Made by a program: the position numbers and the translations under genes. The notes under the pieces are model-generated. The model did not search any database and was not told the origin of the DNA. It worked only from the letters and a program-made list of their open reading frames with translations. Below are positions 1 to 8,349 of a DNA stretch of 33,207 nucleotides, piece after piece. Position 1 is the stretch's first letter; each line of letters starts with the position of its first letter. The DNA is from Gemmatimonas sp. (GTDB taxonomy: Bacteria > Gemmatimonadota > Gemmatimonadetes > Gemmatimonadales > Gemmatimonadaceae), in assembly GCA_021154325.1 (NCBI GenBank), contig JAJKIR010000140.1:1-33207 (forward strand). The letters run 5' to 3'.

Positions 1-798
1 AGCCTGCGCTTCGGCTTCGGTGAGTATCGCCTTCGCGCGTCCTGCCGCCTTGATCGAGTCTCCCTGCGCCTGGAACGTGTTCTTCTGAAGCTCGTTCTGC
101 GCCGTCAACGCTTGCTGTTGCATGACATTCTTCTGATTGATTGCCTCTATTACTGACGGCGGTGCGCGAAACTCGTTCATCGAGAATTGCTTGACGATGA
201 ACCCGTAGGGCGCCAGGCGCTCGGCGATGAGCTGCTGGGTGCGAGCAACCGCTTCCGCTTTTTTCGGTCCGATCACGGCGGCGATCTCCTCATTGCCGAT
301 GACCTCCTGCAGTGCCTGGCGAATCGTCTGCTTGACGTACGTGTGCTGAATCGACCCGATGTCTCGCCGGAACGACGTGTACAGGTATGGCGCCTTGTCA
401 GGGTCGATCTCGAACGACATCGAGACATCGAGCGAGAGCGGCTGCCCTTCCCTGCTGTTGACGTTGATCTCGTCGTTGTTTTGCGAGCCCTCAGCCACGC
501 CCTTCGTGAGGACGAGCGTCTGCATGAAGATCGGATACTCCTCGATACCGGTGGTGAGGGGATTTCTCAGGTGCAATCCCGCGCTGAGCGGCTTGGCATC
601 GACACCGCCACCAGCACGATGAATCACGATGCCGACGTATCCCGGATTCACATATGTCACCGTATTCGGAATCAAGAACAGGAGCACGATGATCCCGGCA
701 GCGACGCCCAGCAGGCGTCGGAGGCGCGCGCCGCCACCGGAACTCCCGCTGAAGCCCATCGTCTCGAATCGATCGCCAACTCTTGTCCCGCTACCCAT
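1..798 (-). CDS. SPFH/prohibitin-family membrane protein (C-terminus beyond window)
   Basis: This reading frame is open on the minus strand from an ATG at 798 to the window edge, giving 266 residues without a stop, so the C-terminus is missing. Residues about 29-44 form one hydrophobic membrane segment. It is followed by an SPFH-type beginning (NPGYVGIVIHRAGG, residues 51-64), a central beta-rich region, and an alanine/glutamine/glutamate-rich helical stretch after residue 215 (QKNVMQQQALTAQNE), the usual prohibitin/stomatin coiled coil. Family members form ring-like oligomeric scaffolds on membranes and often modulate membrane proteases. The substrate here cannot be told. Its ATG overlaps the stop of the upstream minus-strand gene in ATGGGTAG, which points to translational coupling. 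Prohibitin versus generic SPFH protein is unresolved. Confidence 0.85.
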   Translation of the reverse strand, partial: MGSGTRVGDRFETMGFSGSSGGGARLRRLLGVAAGIIVLLFLIPNTVTYVNPGYVGIVIHRAGGGVDAKPLSAGLHLRNPLTTGIEEYPIFMQTLVLTKGVAEGSQNNDEINVNSREGQPLSLDVSMSFEIDPDKAPYLYTSFRRDIGSIQHTYVKQTIRQALQEVIGNEEIAAVIGPKKAEAVARTQQLIAERLAPYGFIVKQFSMNEFRAPPSVIEAINQKNVMQQQALTAQNELQKNTFQAQGDSIKAAGRAKAILTEAEAQA

Positions 799-1045
799 GG
801 ACAGTCTCCTTGTAACAATCGGGGCAGATCAGTTCCCCGCTGGCGAGGCGCACCAGGTCCGTTTCGTTGCGCGGCCCGTGAATGGGGCAGTTCAGCTCCG
901 CCGCGCGATCGATTTGCCTCCGGTTCTGTGCCTGGCGGAGCCTGACACCCACCGGCGTGAATTGCACGAGCACGAAATAAAGAAGGGCGGCTCCCGTCGC
1001 TAATAACGCGACGAACAGCACACCCTCGATGATGATGACGCTCAT
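791..1045 (-). CDS. small membrane-anchored zinc-ribbon protein
   Basis: An 84-residue protein. Residues 4-29 are a single N-terminal membrane helix. A short basic stretch follows, then a compact ribbon with putative zinc ligands Cys53-x-x-His56 (CPIH) and Cys74-x-x-Cys77 (CPDC). I do not recognise a named family. The topology suggests a cytoplasmic or periplasmic zinc-binding head on a membrane tether. The gene overlaps the SPFH gene by 8 bases, so the two are probably made together and may act in one membrane assembly. That is inference from coupling only. The ATG at 1045 is the only start that preserves the membrane helix. Confidence 0.72.
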   Translation of the reverse strand: MSVIIIEGVLFVALLATGAALLYFVLVQFTPVGVRLRQAQNRRQIDRAAELNCPIHGPRNETDLVRLASGELICPDCYKETVHG

Positions 1046-1287
1046 ACGTGTGCCGTCATGACGAGGTGTGCGAGTCGGCAGTTTCAGCGTGTAGCGAGGG
1101 ATCTGGCAAGGACGGCCGCATCCTCAACAGCGTCACGTGGTTGCGAAGCCTCCCTGCCGAGAGCGCTTTCGCGCCCCTCGACGTCATTGGCGGCGTGCTC
1201 GAGCTCCCAACGCCCTTGATATCGTCATCGCGCGGCCCTAGCTCTTGCGCCGGCTGCCCCATCCGTGATTCAACAACCGACCGCCAC

Positions 1288-3093
1288 ATGACGCAAACGA
1301 CGACATTCGACCGACGCGCCTTCATGGCCTACTTCAGCTCGATCGGTCTCGGCTCAACGCTCTTCCCCGGCGTACTCTGGGCGCAGGCCCAGCAGCAGCA
1401 ACAAGGACCTGAAATCACGAAAGAGACGATCGCCGCGGCCGAACAGATCGCCGACGTGAGCTTTACCGATGAAGAGCGAGCCGCCATCGCGCGCGGACTT
1501 CAGCAAGCACGAAATTCCATCGACCAGCTGCACAAGATCCCGTTGGACATGTCTGTGCTTCCGGCCCTCGTCTTCGATCCGGTGCCGCCGGGTGAGAAGC
1601 TGCCCGCCAAGAACAAGACAGCCATGGCGCGCGCCCGAGTGCCGGTGATGAGCCGTCCGGGCAATCTCGACGAGCTTGCCTTCGCCACGGTCTCCCAACT
1701 CTCGGAGCTGGTGCGCACGCGCAAGGTGAAGCCCACCGAGCTCACCGAGATGTACCTGTCGCGGCTCAAGCGCTACGATCCTCAGCTCCACTGCGTCATC
1801 ACTCTCACCGAGAATCGCGCGCGCGCGCAGGCGAAAGCGGCCGACGAAGAGATCGCTCGAGGCAAGTACCGCGGCCCCCTTCACGGTCTGCCGTGGGGCG
1901 CGAAGGATCTCCTCGCGGTCAAAGGCTTTCCGACGACCTGGGGGGCCGGGCTCTACAAGGATCAGAGCTTCGACTACGACGCCACCGTCGTTAGGCGGCT
2001 CGACGATGCCGGGGCAGTCCTGATTGCCAAGCTCACCCTCGGCGCTCTGGCGCAAGGCGATCGCTGGTATGGTGAGCGAACGCGGAACCCGTGGAACACC
2101 GAAACCGGCTCGAGCGGGTCGTCCGCCGGACCTGCCTCCGCGACGGCCGCGGGATGCGTCGCCTTTGCCATTGGCTCCGAGACGAACGGATCGATCACAT
2201 CTCCCTCGCGCGTCTGCGGTCTGAGCGGATTCCGGCCGACCTTCGGCCGCGTTCCGCGCACCGGTGCGATGGCTCTCTCCTGGACGATGGACAAGCTGGG
2301 CCCAATCTGCCGGAGCGCCGAGGATTGCGCGCTCGTTTTCGACACCATCTACGGTCCGGACGGCATCGATTACTCCGTGAAGAGCTATCCGTTCAACTGG
2401 AACGCGAACGCCAAGCCGGCTCAGCTCCGCATCGGCTACATCAAGTCCCACTTCGAAGGAACGCGCAATGACGGGACGCCGTTCCGCAATGAGGAAGCAC
2501 TGAACGTGCTCGAGGTGCTGAAGTCGTTAGGCGCGAAGCTCACGCCGATCGACGAGCCGACGCCGACGTCAGGCTTCCTCGCCCAGATCACCCTCAACGC
2601 GGAGTGCGGCGCCGCGTTTCAGGGCGATACCCTCAACGGCAAGATCGCGGAGCTCGAGACCTACAGCACCTGGCCGAATACTTTCCGCACCGCGCAGTTC
2701 ATGCCCGCCGCCGATTACGTCAACGCGCAGCGTGTGCGGACGCGGCTCTGCAAGGAATGGTGGGATCTCTTCCGGGATCACGACGTGATCCTCACACCGC
2801 GTGAGAACACATCGGTGACGAACATCACGGGCACGCCCTCGATCGTCGTGCCAACCGGCTTCGCCATTCCGCAGGCTCCGCCGCCCGGAGGATTCGGCGG
2901 TCCCCCGCCAGTCACGCGCACGGACTCGTTGCGTGCCGCGGCGCTGCGACAGCCGGCGCCATCGAAGACACCGCTTCCGACGTGGATCTACGTCATGGGA
3001 CCGATCTTCCAGGACGAGAAGATCCTCGCCGTGGCCCACGCCTTTCAGCAGGCGACCAACTTTCACCTCAAGCGCCCGCCAGCATTCGTCTGA
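1288..3093 (+). CDS. Tat-exported amidase (amidase signature family)
   Basis: A 601-residue amidase-signature hydrolase. These enzymes cleave or transfer amide bonds with a Ser-cisSer-Lys triad. Counting from the chosen start, the candidates are Lys206 (in GAKDLL), Ser278 (in GSSGSSAG) and Ser302 (in SETNGSI); the 24-residue spacing between the two serines is that of FAAH and GatA. The N-terminus carries DRRAFM followed by a hydrophobic stretch ending in AQA, a Tat-type signal, so the enzyme probably acts outside the cytoplasm. That argues against it being the GatA subunit of the tRNA amidotransferase, as does the absence of gatB or gatC nearby. The frame is open back to 1048, but the Tat motif favours the ATG at 1288. 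A Pro/Gly-rich insert near residues 528-543 is unusual. Substrate is unknown. The 242 bases before it separate divergent genes and presumably hold both promoters, but I see no clear box. Confidence 0.9.
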   Translation: MTQTTTFDRRAFMAYFSSIGLGSTLFPGVLWAQAQQQQQGPEITKETIAAAEQIADVSFTDEERAAIARGLQQARNSIDQLHKIPLDMSVLPALVFDPVPPGEKLPAKNKTAMARARVPVMSRPGNLDELAFATVSQLSELVRTRKVKPTELTEMYLSRLKRYDPQLHCVITLTENRARAQAKAADEEIARGKYRGPLHGLPWGAKDLLAVKGFPTTWGAGLYKDQSFDYDATVVRRLDDAGAVLIAKLTLGALAQGDRWYGERTRNPWNTETGSSGSSAGPASATAAGCVAFAIGSETNGSITSPSRVCGLSGFRPTFGRVPRTGAMALSWTMDKLGPICRSAEDCALVFDTIYGPDGIDYSVKSYPFNWNANAKPAQLRIGYIKSHFEGTRNDGTPFRNEEALNVLEVLKSLGAKLTPIDEPTPTSGFLAQITLNAECGAAFQGDTLNGKIAELETYSTWPNTFRTAQFMPAADYVNAQRVRTRLCKEWWDLFRDHDVILTPRENTSVTNITGTPSIVVPTGFAIPQAPPPGGFGGPPPVTRTDSLRAAALRQPAPSKTPLPTWIYVMGPIFQDEKILAVAHAFQQATNFHLKRPPAFV

Positions 3094-3115
3094 GCGGACC
3101 CGTTTCGCTCGTTTC

Positions 3116-3149
3116 GACGCCCCTCGGTGGCAAGCCACCGAGGGGCGTC
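3116..3149 (+). terminator. strong hairpin after the amidase gene
   Basis: A perfect 15-bp stem (3116-3130 with 3135-3149) closed by a CAAG loop lies 23 bases after the amidase stop codon. The stem is GC-rich but no T-run follows, so it may terminate without a canonical U-tract or protect the mRNA 3' end. Confidence 0.7.
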
Positions 3150-3434
3150 GTTCGTGAAGGCTCACGCGCATAACGAATGAAGATCGTTCACTGTGAGAGA
3201 ATTATCGGCGATCGAGTGTCCGCCGTTGGGAACGGGCTGTTCGAAAGCGGACACTCTGGTTCATTGCTTACAAAAGTCAGACAGCACTCCAGCAACGCTG
3301 CGCATAATTCCTCTGTCAAATTGTGTCAGCGCGGTATGAGTGAGACGCGGGGGAGCGAAACTCGGGACGCGTCGTCACAGTAAGGTTCGATTGTCCTGTG
3401 CTCGATCGCGCGAACTTGGACCTGCAGGAGCTCG
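3150..3434. other. intergenic region upstream of the LytS-type kinase
   Basis: I see no convincing gene in these 285 bases. A possible 68-codon frame at 3177-3383 has no family resemblance. The region holds a spaced inverted repeat (listed separately) and an AT-richer patch around 3295-3325, including CATAAT at 3303-3308, which could serve as a -10 box although no good -35 sits at the right spacing. The kinase promoter is presumably here. Confidence 0.4.
3214..3256. promoter_or_regulatory. spaced inverted repeat, possible operator or attenuator
   Basis: GAGTGTCCGC at 3214-3223 and its perfect complement GCGGACACTC at 3247-3256 are separated by 23 bases. The element lies about 180 bases before the kinase start. 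It could be a two-site operator for a dimeric regulator or an RNA stem-loop. Nothing in the sequence decides between them. Confidence 0.4.
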
Positions 3435-4709
3435 ATGTCTCAATCAGGCGCGGCCAGTAGACGACCACGGCACGAGCACGAGCGGCGGCGGAATCTCTCG
3501 CCGGCCGCCGGTCAGGCGAACATCGCGCTCGCAGACGGGCTCGCGAAAACCGGAGAGTACTCGATCTTCGGTTTGACGCGCGCTGGCGAGCCGCCGGTCA
3601 GTCGGGAGCGGCGCGCCAGCTTCGCGCTGATCATCTTCGCGATCGCGACGGTGGTCGCCGTGCTCTACTCCCTCGAGCGCTACTTCTACCGGCGACTGCT
3701 CGGCCAGGAAGTGTCATTGGGACAGCTTGTCCCCGCCGAGTTGATCTTCACGTATCTGTGGGCGCTGCTCACCCCATTGGTCATGTGGATGGGCGGGCGC
3801 TTTCCAGTGTGGGGCGCTCATCATGGCGAGGATGCGCGTCATACGCTGCGCAATTGGATCGCGCAGCTCGTCGCCGTTGTCTCCTTCGTTTTCCTGCATG
3901 TCGCGCTGTTCACCGCGGCCTCGCTCGTGCTCGCCGGCGGTGCGTCGGCGATCCCGGCGACGCGGCTTTTCACGGGCTATCTCGCATCGTGGTTCACGCT
4001 CGACTCGATCGTGTACTGCACGCTGCTGGCCGTCTACCACGCCCTGGTGTACTACCGCGTCTCTCAGGACCGAGCGCTGCGTGCGTCACAGCTCGAGGCG
4101 AGGCTGGCACAGGCACAGCTGCAGGTGCTGCGGATGCAGCTCCAGCCCCACTTCCTCTTCAACACCCTGCACACGATCTCGGCGCTCATGCATCGTGACG
4201 TGAAGCGGGCGGACTCGATGATCGCGGCGCTGAGTGATCTCCTGCGGATGTCGCTCCGGAGCGTCGGCGTGCAGGAAGTGGAGCTGCGTGAGGAGCTCGA
4301 GTTTCTGCAGCGTTATCTCGAGATCATGAGCCTCCGATTCGGCGAGCGCCTAACGGTGACGCTCGACATCGACCCGAACGTGCTCGACGCGCGCGTGCCG
4401 ACGCTCGTGCTGCAGCCGCTCGTCGAGAACGCGTTCCGCCACGGATTCGGTGACGGCATGCGCGCCGGCCAGGTGCGGGTGACGGTGGTCCACGAGGGCG
4501 ACATGCTGTGCTGCGAGGTCGTGGACAACGGCCGGGGCATCGCGCCAGTCGGAGCGCGAGAGGGCGTCGGCACCAGCAACACCCGCGCGCGGCTGCGGCA
4601 CTTGTACGGCGAACGTTTCTCTCTCGAGCTCACCGCGAACCCTGGCGGCGGCGCCCGGGTCTCGCTCGCGATTCCATTTCACTCCCTCGAACGGACGGCG
4701 GCCGATTGA
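3435..4709 (+). CDS. LytS/YehU-type membrane sensor histidine kinase
   Basis: A 424-residue kinase of the His_kinase (PF06580) class. Four hydrophobic segments lie at roughly 63-80, 102-120, 143-168 and 183-207 and form the membrane sensor. A helical linker leads to the phosphoacceptor motif QLQPHFLFNTL, with His239. The ATP-binding part has an N-box around Asn332 (QPLVENAFRHG) and a G-box DNGRGI (residues 364-369). An AGGAG lies 5 bases before the ATG at 3435. The stop overlaps the start of the next gene, a LytTR response regulator, so the two form an operon and a cognate pair. The first 55 residues are basic and probably disordered. The signal sensed is unknown; relatives respond to envelope state or to small metabolites. 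Confidence 0.93.
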   Translation: MSQSGAASRRPRHEHERRRNLSPAAGQANIALADGLAKTGEYSIFGLTRAGEPPVSRERRASFALIIFAIATVVAVLYSLERYFYRRLLGQEVSLGQLVPAELIFTYLWALLTPLVMWMGGRFPVWGAHHGEDARHTLRNWIAQLVAVVSFVFLHVALFTAASLVLAGGASAIPATRLFTGYLASWFTLDSIVYCTLLAVYHALVYYRVSQDRALRASQLEARLAQAQLQVLRMQLQPHFLFNTLHTISALMHRDVKRADSMIAALSDLLRMSLRSVGVQEVELREELEFLQRYLEIMSLRFGERLTVTLDIDPNVLDARVPTLVLQPLVENAFRHGFGDGMRAGQVRVTVVHEGDMLCCEVVDNGRGIAPVGAREGVGTSNTRARLRHLYGERFSLELTANPGGGARVSLAIPFHSLERTAAD

Positions 4710-5515
4710 TTACCGATCCCAGCAAGATCCGCGTCGCGATCGTTGACGACGAAGAGCTCTCGCGCGAGCGCATGCGCGCTCTGCTCGCCGAGCACAACGA
4801 CATCGAAGTGGTCGCCGAGTGCGCCGACGGAGCCGAAGCGCTCCGCGCCATCGACGACAAGAACCCCGATCTCGTCTTCCTCGACGTCCAGATGCCGGAC
4901 GTGGACGGCTTCGACGTCGTCGAGGCACTCGAGCGCGGTGACCCCTCCTCACCGAGCCCGAACGGCGGCAAAGCGCCAGCCATCGTCTTCGTCACCGCGC
5001 ACGACGACCATGCGCTCAAGGCCTTCGAGATCCACGCGCTGGATTTCCTGCTGAAGCCGTTCGACGAGGCGCGATTCGAGAAGACCCTGTCACGCGCCCG
5101 GCGCCATGTGCGGCAGTCGCGGGATACGGTGGATTCACGACTCCTCGCCCTCCTCGAAGACCTGCGGACCGAGCGGCGGGGACACCGCCATTCGGATCGG
5201 CTCATCGTCAAGTCCGGCGGCCGCGTCTTTTTCCTTCGCACGGAGGAGATCGACTGGGTCGAGGCCGCGGGAAACTATGTTCGCCTCCACGCGCGCAGCG
5301 AGTCGCACCTCCTGCGCGAGAGTATGAAGAACATGGAAGCGCGGCTCGACCCGAGCACCTTCGTGCGGATCCACCGCTCGGCGATCGTCAATATCGATCG
5401 TGTGAAGGAGCTGGAGCCGTGGTTCCACGGCGAGTACATCGTCATCATGCGTGACGGCACGCGTCTCACCGCCAGCCGCGTGTACTCCGACCGCCTGAGC
5501 GCGTTGATCGAGTAG
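4706..5515 (+). CDS. LytTR-family response regulator
   Basis: A 269-residue regulator with an N-terminal receiver domain and a C-terminal LytTR DNA-binding domain. The receiver shows the acidic pair Asp14-Asp15, phosphoacceptor Asp60 (FLDVQMPD), Thr97 and Lys117 (LLKPF). The LytTR part spans about 160-262, with the typical IDWVEAAGNYVRLH and FVRIHRSAIVN motifs. I chose the TTG at 4706 because it overlaps the kinase stop as TTGA and starts just before the receiver; the frame is open further upstream but only inside the kinase gene. A proline/serine-rich insert (residues 79-90) in the receiver is slightly unusual. Its targets are unknown; LytTR proteins normally bind direct repeats upstream of their target genes. 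Confidence 0.92.
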   Translation: MITDPSKIRVAIVDDEELSRERMRALLAEHNDIEVVAECADGAEALRAIDDKNPDLVFLDVQMPDVDGFDVVEALERGDPSSPSPNGGKAPAIVFVTAHDDHALKAFEIHALDFLLKPFDEARFEKTLSRARRHVRQSRDTVDSRLLALLEDLRTERRGHRHSDRLIVKSGGRVFFLRTEEIDWVEAAGNYVRLHARSESHLLRESMKNMEARLDPSTFVRIHRSAIVNIDRVKELEPWFHGEYIVIMRDGTRLTASRVYSDRLSALIE

Positions 5516-5529
5516 TCCGGAGGACCGTC

Positions 5530-6468
5530 TCAGGACCGTTGCGCGCCGAGCTCGGCGCGCAACGCTTGTTCGAGCGTCGGATGAGCAAACTCGAATCCGG
5601 CGTCGACCAGGCGGCGCGGATGGACGCGCTGGCTCGCGAGGAGCGTCGCGCGACCCATCTCCCCGAACAGGAGATCGACGGCGGCTTCCGGAACAATCCC
5701 AAGCGTCGGCCGGCTCAAAACCCGCGCGAGCGTCGTCGTGAATTCCGCGTTAGGCGCGGGTGACGGGGCCACCAGATTCACCGGTCCGCGGACGGTGTCA
5801 GCCGAGAGCAGGAACCGCGCGGCGCGCACCCAATCATCGAGCGCGATCCAGCTCATCCACTGCGCGCCGGATCCGATGCGCCCACCCAGGCCGAACCTGA
5901 ACGGCACGAGCATCTTCCGCAGCGCACCCCCGGCCGTTGTGAGAACGATGCCTGTGCGAAGAAGGACGACGCGAGTCCCTGCCTGGCGCGCCGCATCCGC
6001 CGCGCGCTCCCAGGCCACGGCAACACCGGCGAGGAAATCCGAGCCTGGGCCGCTGTTCTCGTCCAGCTCCTCGTCCCCGCGATCTCCATAGAAACCGACC
6101 GCTGAGCCACTGAGCAAGACCCGAGGGGGACGCCGGAGTCGGGCGATCGCCGCCGCGAGGATCGTCGTCGTCGTTAGGCGACTCTGCTGAATGGCGGCTT
6201 TTCGCTTCGCATTCCAGCGCTGGGCGATTGGCTCGCCTGCGAGGTTCACGATTGCATCCACACCCTCGAGTGCCGCCGGGTCCAGAATGCCGCTCGATGA
6301 GGACCATGCGATGTCAGGGTCGGCAACGGCCGCGCCGCGCTTGATGCGCTGGACCGTGATTCCCTGCTTTCGAAGCTGCGCCGCGAGCGCAGACCCGAGG
6401 AGCCCCGATGCGCCAGTGATGGCGACCCGCTTGAGGGCTGAAGGTTCGGCTTCGGGCAGCGACATCAT
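5530..6468 (-). CDS. TIGR01777-family NAD(P)-dependent epimerase (YfcH/SulA-like)
   Basis: A 312-residue short-chain dehydrogenase/reductase-like protein. Residues 15-29 hold the Rossmann signature VAITGASGLLGSALA. IVNLAGEPIAQRW (about 73-85) and SGSAVGFYGDRGDEELDE (about 120-137) are hallmarks of the YfcH/SulA family, including the YxxR-type active-site region. The C-terminus matches the DUF1731-type tail. Family members bind NADPH, but their substrate is not established, so no reaction is claimed. A GGGG precedes the first of two in-frame ATGs (6468 and 6465). The gene sits 33 bases downstream of the small FlgM-like gene on the same strand and probably shares its transcript. Its 3' end contains the perfect palindrome at 5538-5563. 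Confidence 0.9.
   Translation of the reverse strand: MMSLPEAEPSALKRVAITGASGLLGSALAAQLRKQGITVQRIKRGAAVADPDIAWSSSSGILDPAALEGVDAIVNLAGEPIAQRWNAKRKAAIQQSRLTTTTILAAAIARLRRPPRVLLSGSAVGFYGDRGDEELDENSGPGSDFLAGVAVAWERAADAARQAGTRVVLLRTGIVLTTAGGALRKMLVPFRFGLGGRIGSGAQWMSWIALDDWVRAARFLLSADTVRGPVNLVAPSPAPNAEFTTTLARVLSRPTLGIVPEAAVDLLFGEMGRATLLASQRVHPRRLVDAGFEFAHPTLEQALRAELGAQRS
5538..5563. repeat. 26-bp perfect palindrome at a convergent gene junction
   Basis: GTTGCGCGCCGAG is followed directly by its exact complement. It lies 23 bases after the LytTR regulator stop and inside the last codons of the convergent epimerase gene. As RNA it can fold into a stable GC hairpin in both directions, so it may act as a shared terminator. 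There is no T-run. Confidence 0.6.
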
Positions 6469-6501
6469 CGCCCCAACCTAACGCGCCACGGCGGCGCTGG
6501 A

Positions 6502-6711
6502 TCAGCGGTCGTCGATGCAGCCGCTGTCCATCAATCGGCGGGCCAGCTCGGTGGTGATCGCGGGCGAAGAGTAGTAGCCCGTGAGTACGCGTCGCCGAAT
6601 CAACTCGAGACGGGCCGAGAGCGGCCGACTCCCGCTCGAAGAGCCCTGAGAGCCAAAGCCGAACGTCTCGTCGACGTCCGCCGTCAGAAACGGCGAGGAG
6701 CCTATCGTCAT
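6502..6711 (-). CDS. small protein with an FlgM-like C-terminal half (possible anti-sigma factor)
   Basis: A 69-residue protein. The first 30 residues are Ser/Gly-rich and look disordered. Residues 33-64 (RLELIRRRVLTGYY followed by TTELARRLMDSG) resemble the C-terminal sigma-binding helices of FlgM, with the I..RV..G.Y spacing and a later A..LL-type helix. This is pattern recognition on a short protein and may be wrong. What supports it is context: a FliA/WhiG-type sigma factor lies 1.9 kb away, beyond a divergent NtrC-class activator. FlgM proteins hold sigma-28 inactive until export of the anti-sigma. No flagellar structural gene is in the window, so the partner process is unknown. An alternative is an uncharacterised hypothetical protein. 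Confidence 0.55.
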   Translation of the reverse strand: MTIGSSPFLTADVDETFGFGSQGSSSGSRPLSARLELIRRRVLTGYYSSPAITTELARRLMDSGCIDDR

Positions 6712-6770
6712 TGCAGCCTCATAGCTACAGTATCGGGAGCACTCGCCGAATCTTTAGATCTGCTCGCCTC

Positions 6771-6783
6771 CGCGAAGTTCGCG
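6771..6783. promoter_or_regulatory. short palindrome in a divergent promoter region
   Basis: CGCGAA-G-TTCGCG is a perfect 6+1+6 palindrome in the 171-base gap between the minus-strand FlgM-like gene and the NtrC-class activator. It is a candidate operator on position and symmetry alone. Confidence 0.3.
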
Positions 6784-6882
6784 ATTTGGTGAGCGGCCGG
6801 CAAAGCACCAATGAGGTATCCGAGTATCGGCTCGATCGATCCCGGGTACCAGCTTCTCCCCTCCGAGGTCTCCAGGACGACG

Positions 6883-8292
6883 ATGGCGACGATCCTGTAC
6901 GTCGACGACGACCCGACGATCGGGCTCCTCCTCGAGGATACGCTGTTGCGAGCGGGCCACCGTGCGATCGGCGCGCGGAACGTTCCTCAAGCGCTACAGG
7001 CGCTCTCGCACGGCGAGATCGAGCTCATCATCTCCGACTTCAAGATGCCCGGCATGACAGGCCTGGAGTTTCTTGGACTGCTGAAGGAGGAAGCGTACGA
7101 CATCCCCCTGATCATGGTCACCGGATACGCCTCGATCGAGCACGCGGTGCACGCGATCAAGGCAGGCGCCGCCGACTACATCACCAAGCCGGTTCGCCCC
7201 GAGCAGCTCGAGCATGCCGTGACAAAGGCGCTACAGGTCGCGCGTCTCCGCAAGGAGAACGACGTCCTCCGCCAGGAGGTGATGGCGTTGAGGAATGAGC
7301 GTCAGATCATCGGCGAGAGCGGCGTCATGCGGCGCCTGCTTCAGACCGTCGCGACCGCGGCTCCGACGCGCGCAACCGTACTTCTTCAAGGTGAGTCGGG
7401 AACCGGAAAGGAGCTCGTCGCTCGTGCGCTCCACGATCAGAGCGAGCGAGCCGATGGGCCATTCATCAAGCTCAATTGCGCGGCCTTGCCCGAGGGGCTC
7501 GTCGAGAGTGCTCTCTTCGGCCACGAGCGCGGCGCCTTCACGGGCGCGATCAAGCGCGTCGCCGGCGCCTTCGAACGGGCACACGGTGGCACTCTCCTGC
7601 TGGACGAGATCTCGGAGATGCGCCTCGATCTCCAAGCGAAGCTACTGCGAGTGCTCCAGGAGCAAGAGTTCGAGCGCGTTGGCGGAACGTCGCCGATCAA
7701 GGTCGATGTTCGCATCATCGCGACAACCAATCGGGACCTCGCCTCGGAAGCGGAGGCCGGCCGGTTCCGTCGGGACCTGTTCTTTCGACTGAGTGTGATA
7801 CCGATCGAAATCCCGCCCCTGCGCGAGCGCGCTGAGGACATTCCGCTCCTGGCCTACCGATTCGCGGCCCACGCGGCAAACGACGCGAAGAAAGAGTTCG
7901 CCGGGATTTCCCCCGAGGCGCTCGCGCTCCTTCAGAGACACGACTGGCCGGGGAACGTCCGCGAGCTCCAGCACGCGGTGGAGCGCGGCGTGATCCTGGC
8001 GAGCGGGCCCATGCTCTTGCCGGGGCACTTCGAGGGCCAGCGGTTCGGCTTCTCCCAGCAGGCGGCGAGCATCCGGGACACGAGCCGAGCCGCCGAGTCA
8101 CACGGCAATGGACACGCTACCAAGGATTCTCCGAGAGTTGTCCTGAGCTCGTTCGATCTGAGCCAGGCGGAGTCGCAGCTCATCGCACGGGCCCTCGAGG
8201 TCACCGATGGAAATCGGACGCGCGCGGCCGAGCTGCTGGGGCTCAGCGTTCGAACTCTCCGCAACAAGCTGAACGCGCTACCCAGGAGCTGA
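6883..8292 (+). CDS. NtrC-class sigma54-dependent response regulator
   Basis: A 469-residue activator with the full three-part layout. The receiver (residues 1-120) has Asp8-10, phosphoacceptor Asp52 (IISDFKMPG) and Lys102. The AAA+ domain has Walker A GESGTGKE (170-177), the sigma54-contact loop GAFTGA (217-222), Walker B LLLDEIS (around 241) and the C-terminal WPGNVRELQ motif. A Fis-type helix-turn-helix lies at the end (GNRTRAAELLGLSVRTLRNKL region). It hydrolyses ATP to open sigma54 promoters when phosphorylated. The ATG at 6883, eight bases after an AGGAC, places the receiver at the N-terminus; an in-frame start at 6811 would add 24 unrelated residues. No kinase is adjacent. Position before a FliA-like sigma factor resembles flagellar hierarchies, where an NtrC-class protein works above sigma-28. 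Confidence 0.95.
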   Translation: MATILYVDDDPTIGLLLEDTLLRAGHRAIGARNVPQALQALSHGEIELIISDFKMPGMTGLEFLGLLKEEAYDIPLIMVTGYASIEHAVHAIKAGAADYITKPVRPEQLEHAVTKALQVARLRKENDVLRQEVMALRNERQIIGESGVMRRLLQTVATAAPTRATVLLQGESGTGKELVARALHDQSERADGPFIKLNCAALPEGLVESALFGHERGAFTGAIKRVAGAFERAHGGTLLLDEISEMRLDLQAKLLRVLQEQEFERVGGTSPIKVDVRIIATTNRDLASEAEAGRFRRDLFFRLSVIPIEIPPLRERAEDIPLLAYRFAAHAANDAKKEFAGISPEALALLQRHDWPGNVRELQHAVERGVILASGPMLLPGHFEGQRFGFSQQAASIRDTSRAAESHGNGHATKDSPRVVLSSFDLSQAESQLIARALEVTDGNRTRAAELLGLSVRTLRNKLNALPRS

Positions 8293-8349
8293 GGGCGGCA
8301 GATTGTGCTCGGAAGAAACTGCCGGAGGGAAATTTTTTCCTACTGCGCA

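Noticed and set aside
187..945. Plus-strand open frame of 252 codons at the left edge
   Set aside because: The minus strand encodes the SPFH protein and the zinc-ribbon protein with a sensible membrane helix and coupling.
1354..2451. Minus-strand open frame of 365 codons opposite the amidase
   Set aside because: The plus strand encodes the full amidase catalytic triad. The antisense translation shows no family signal.
1288..3093. GatA subunit of the tRNA-dependent amidotransferase
   Set aside because: It has a Tat signal, divergent signature motifs and no gatB or gatC neighbours.
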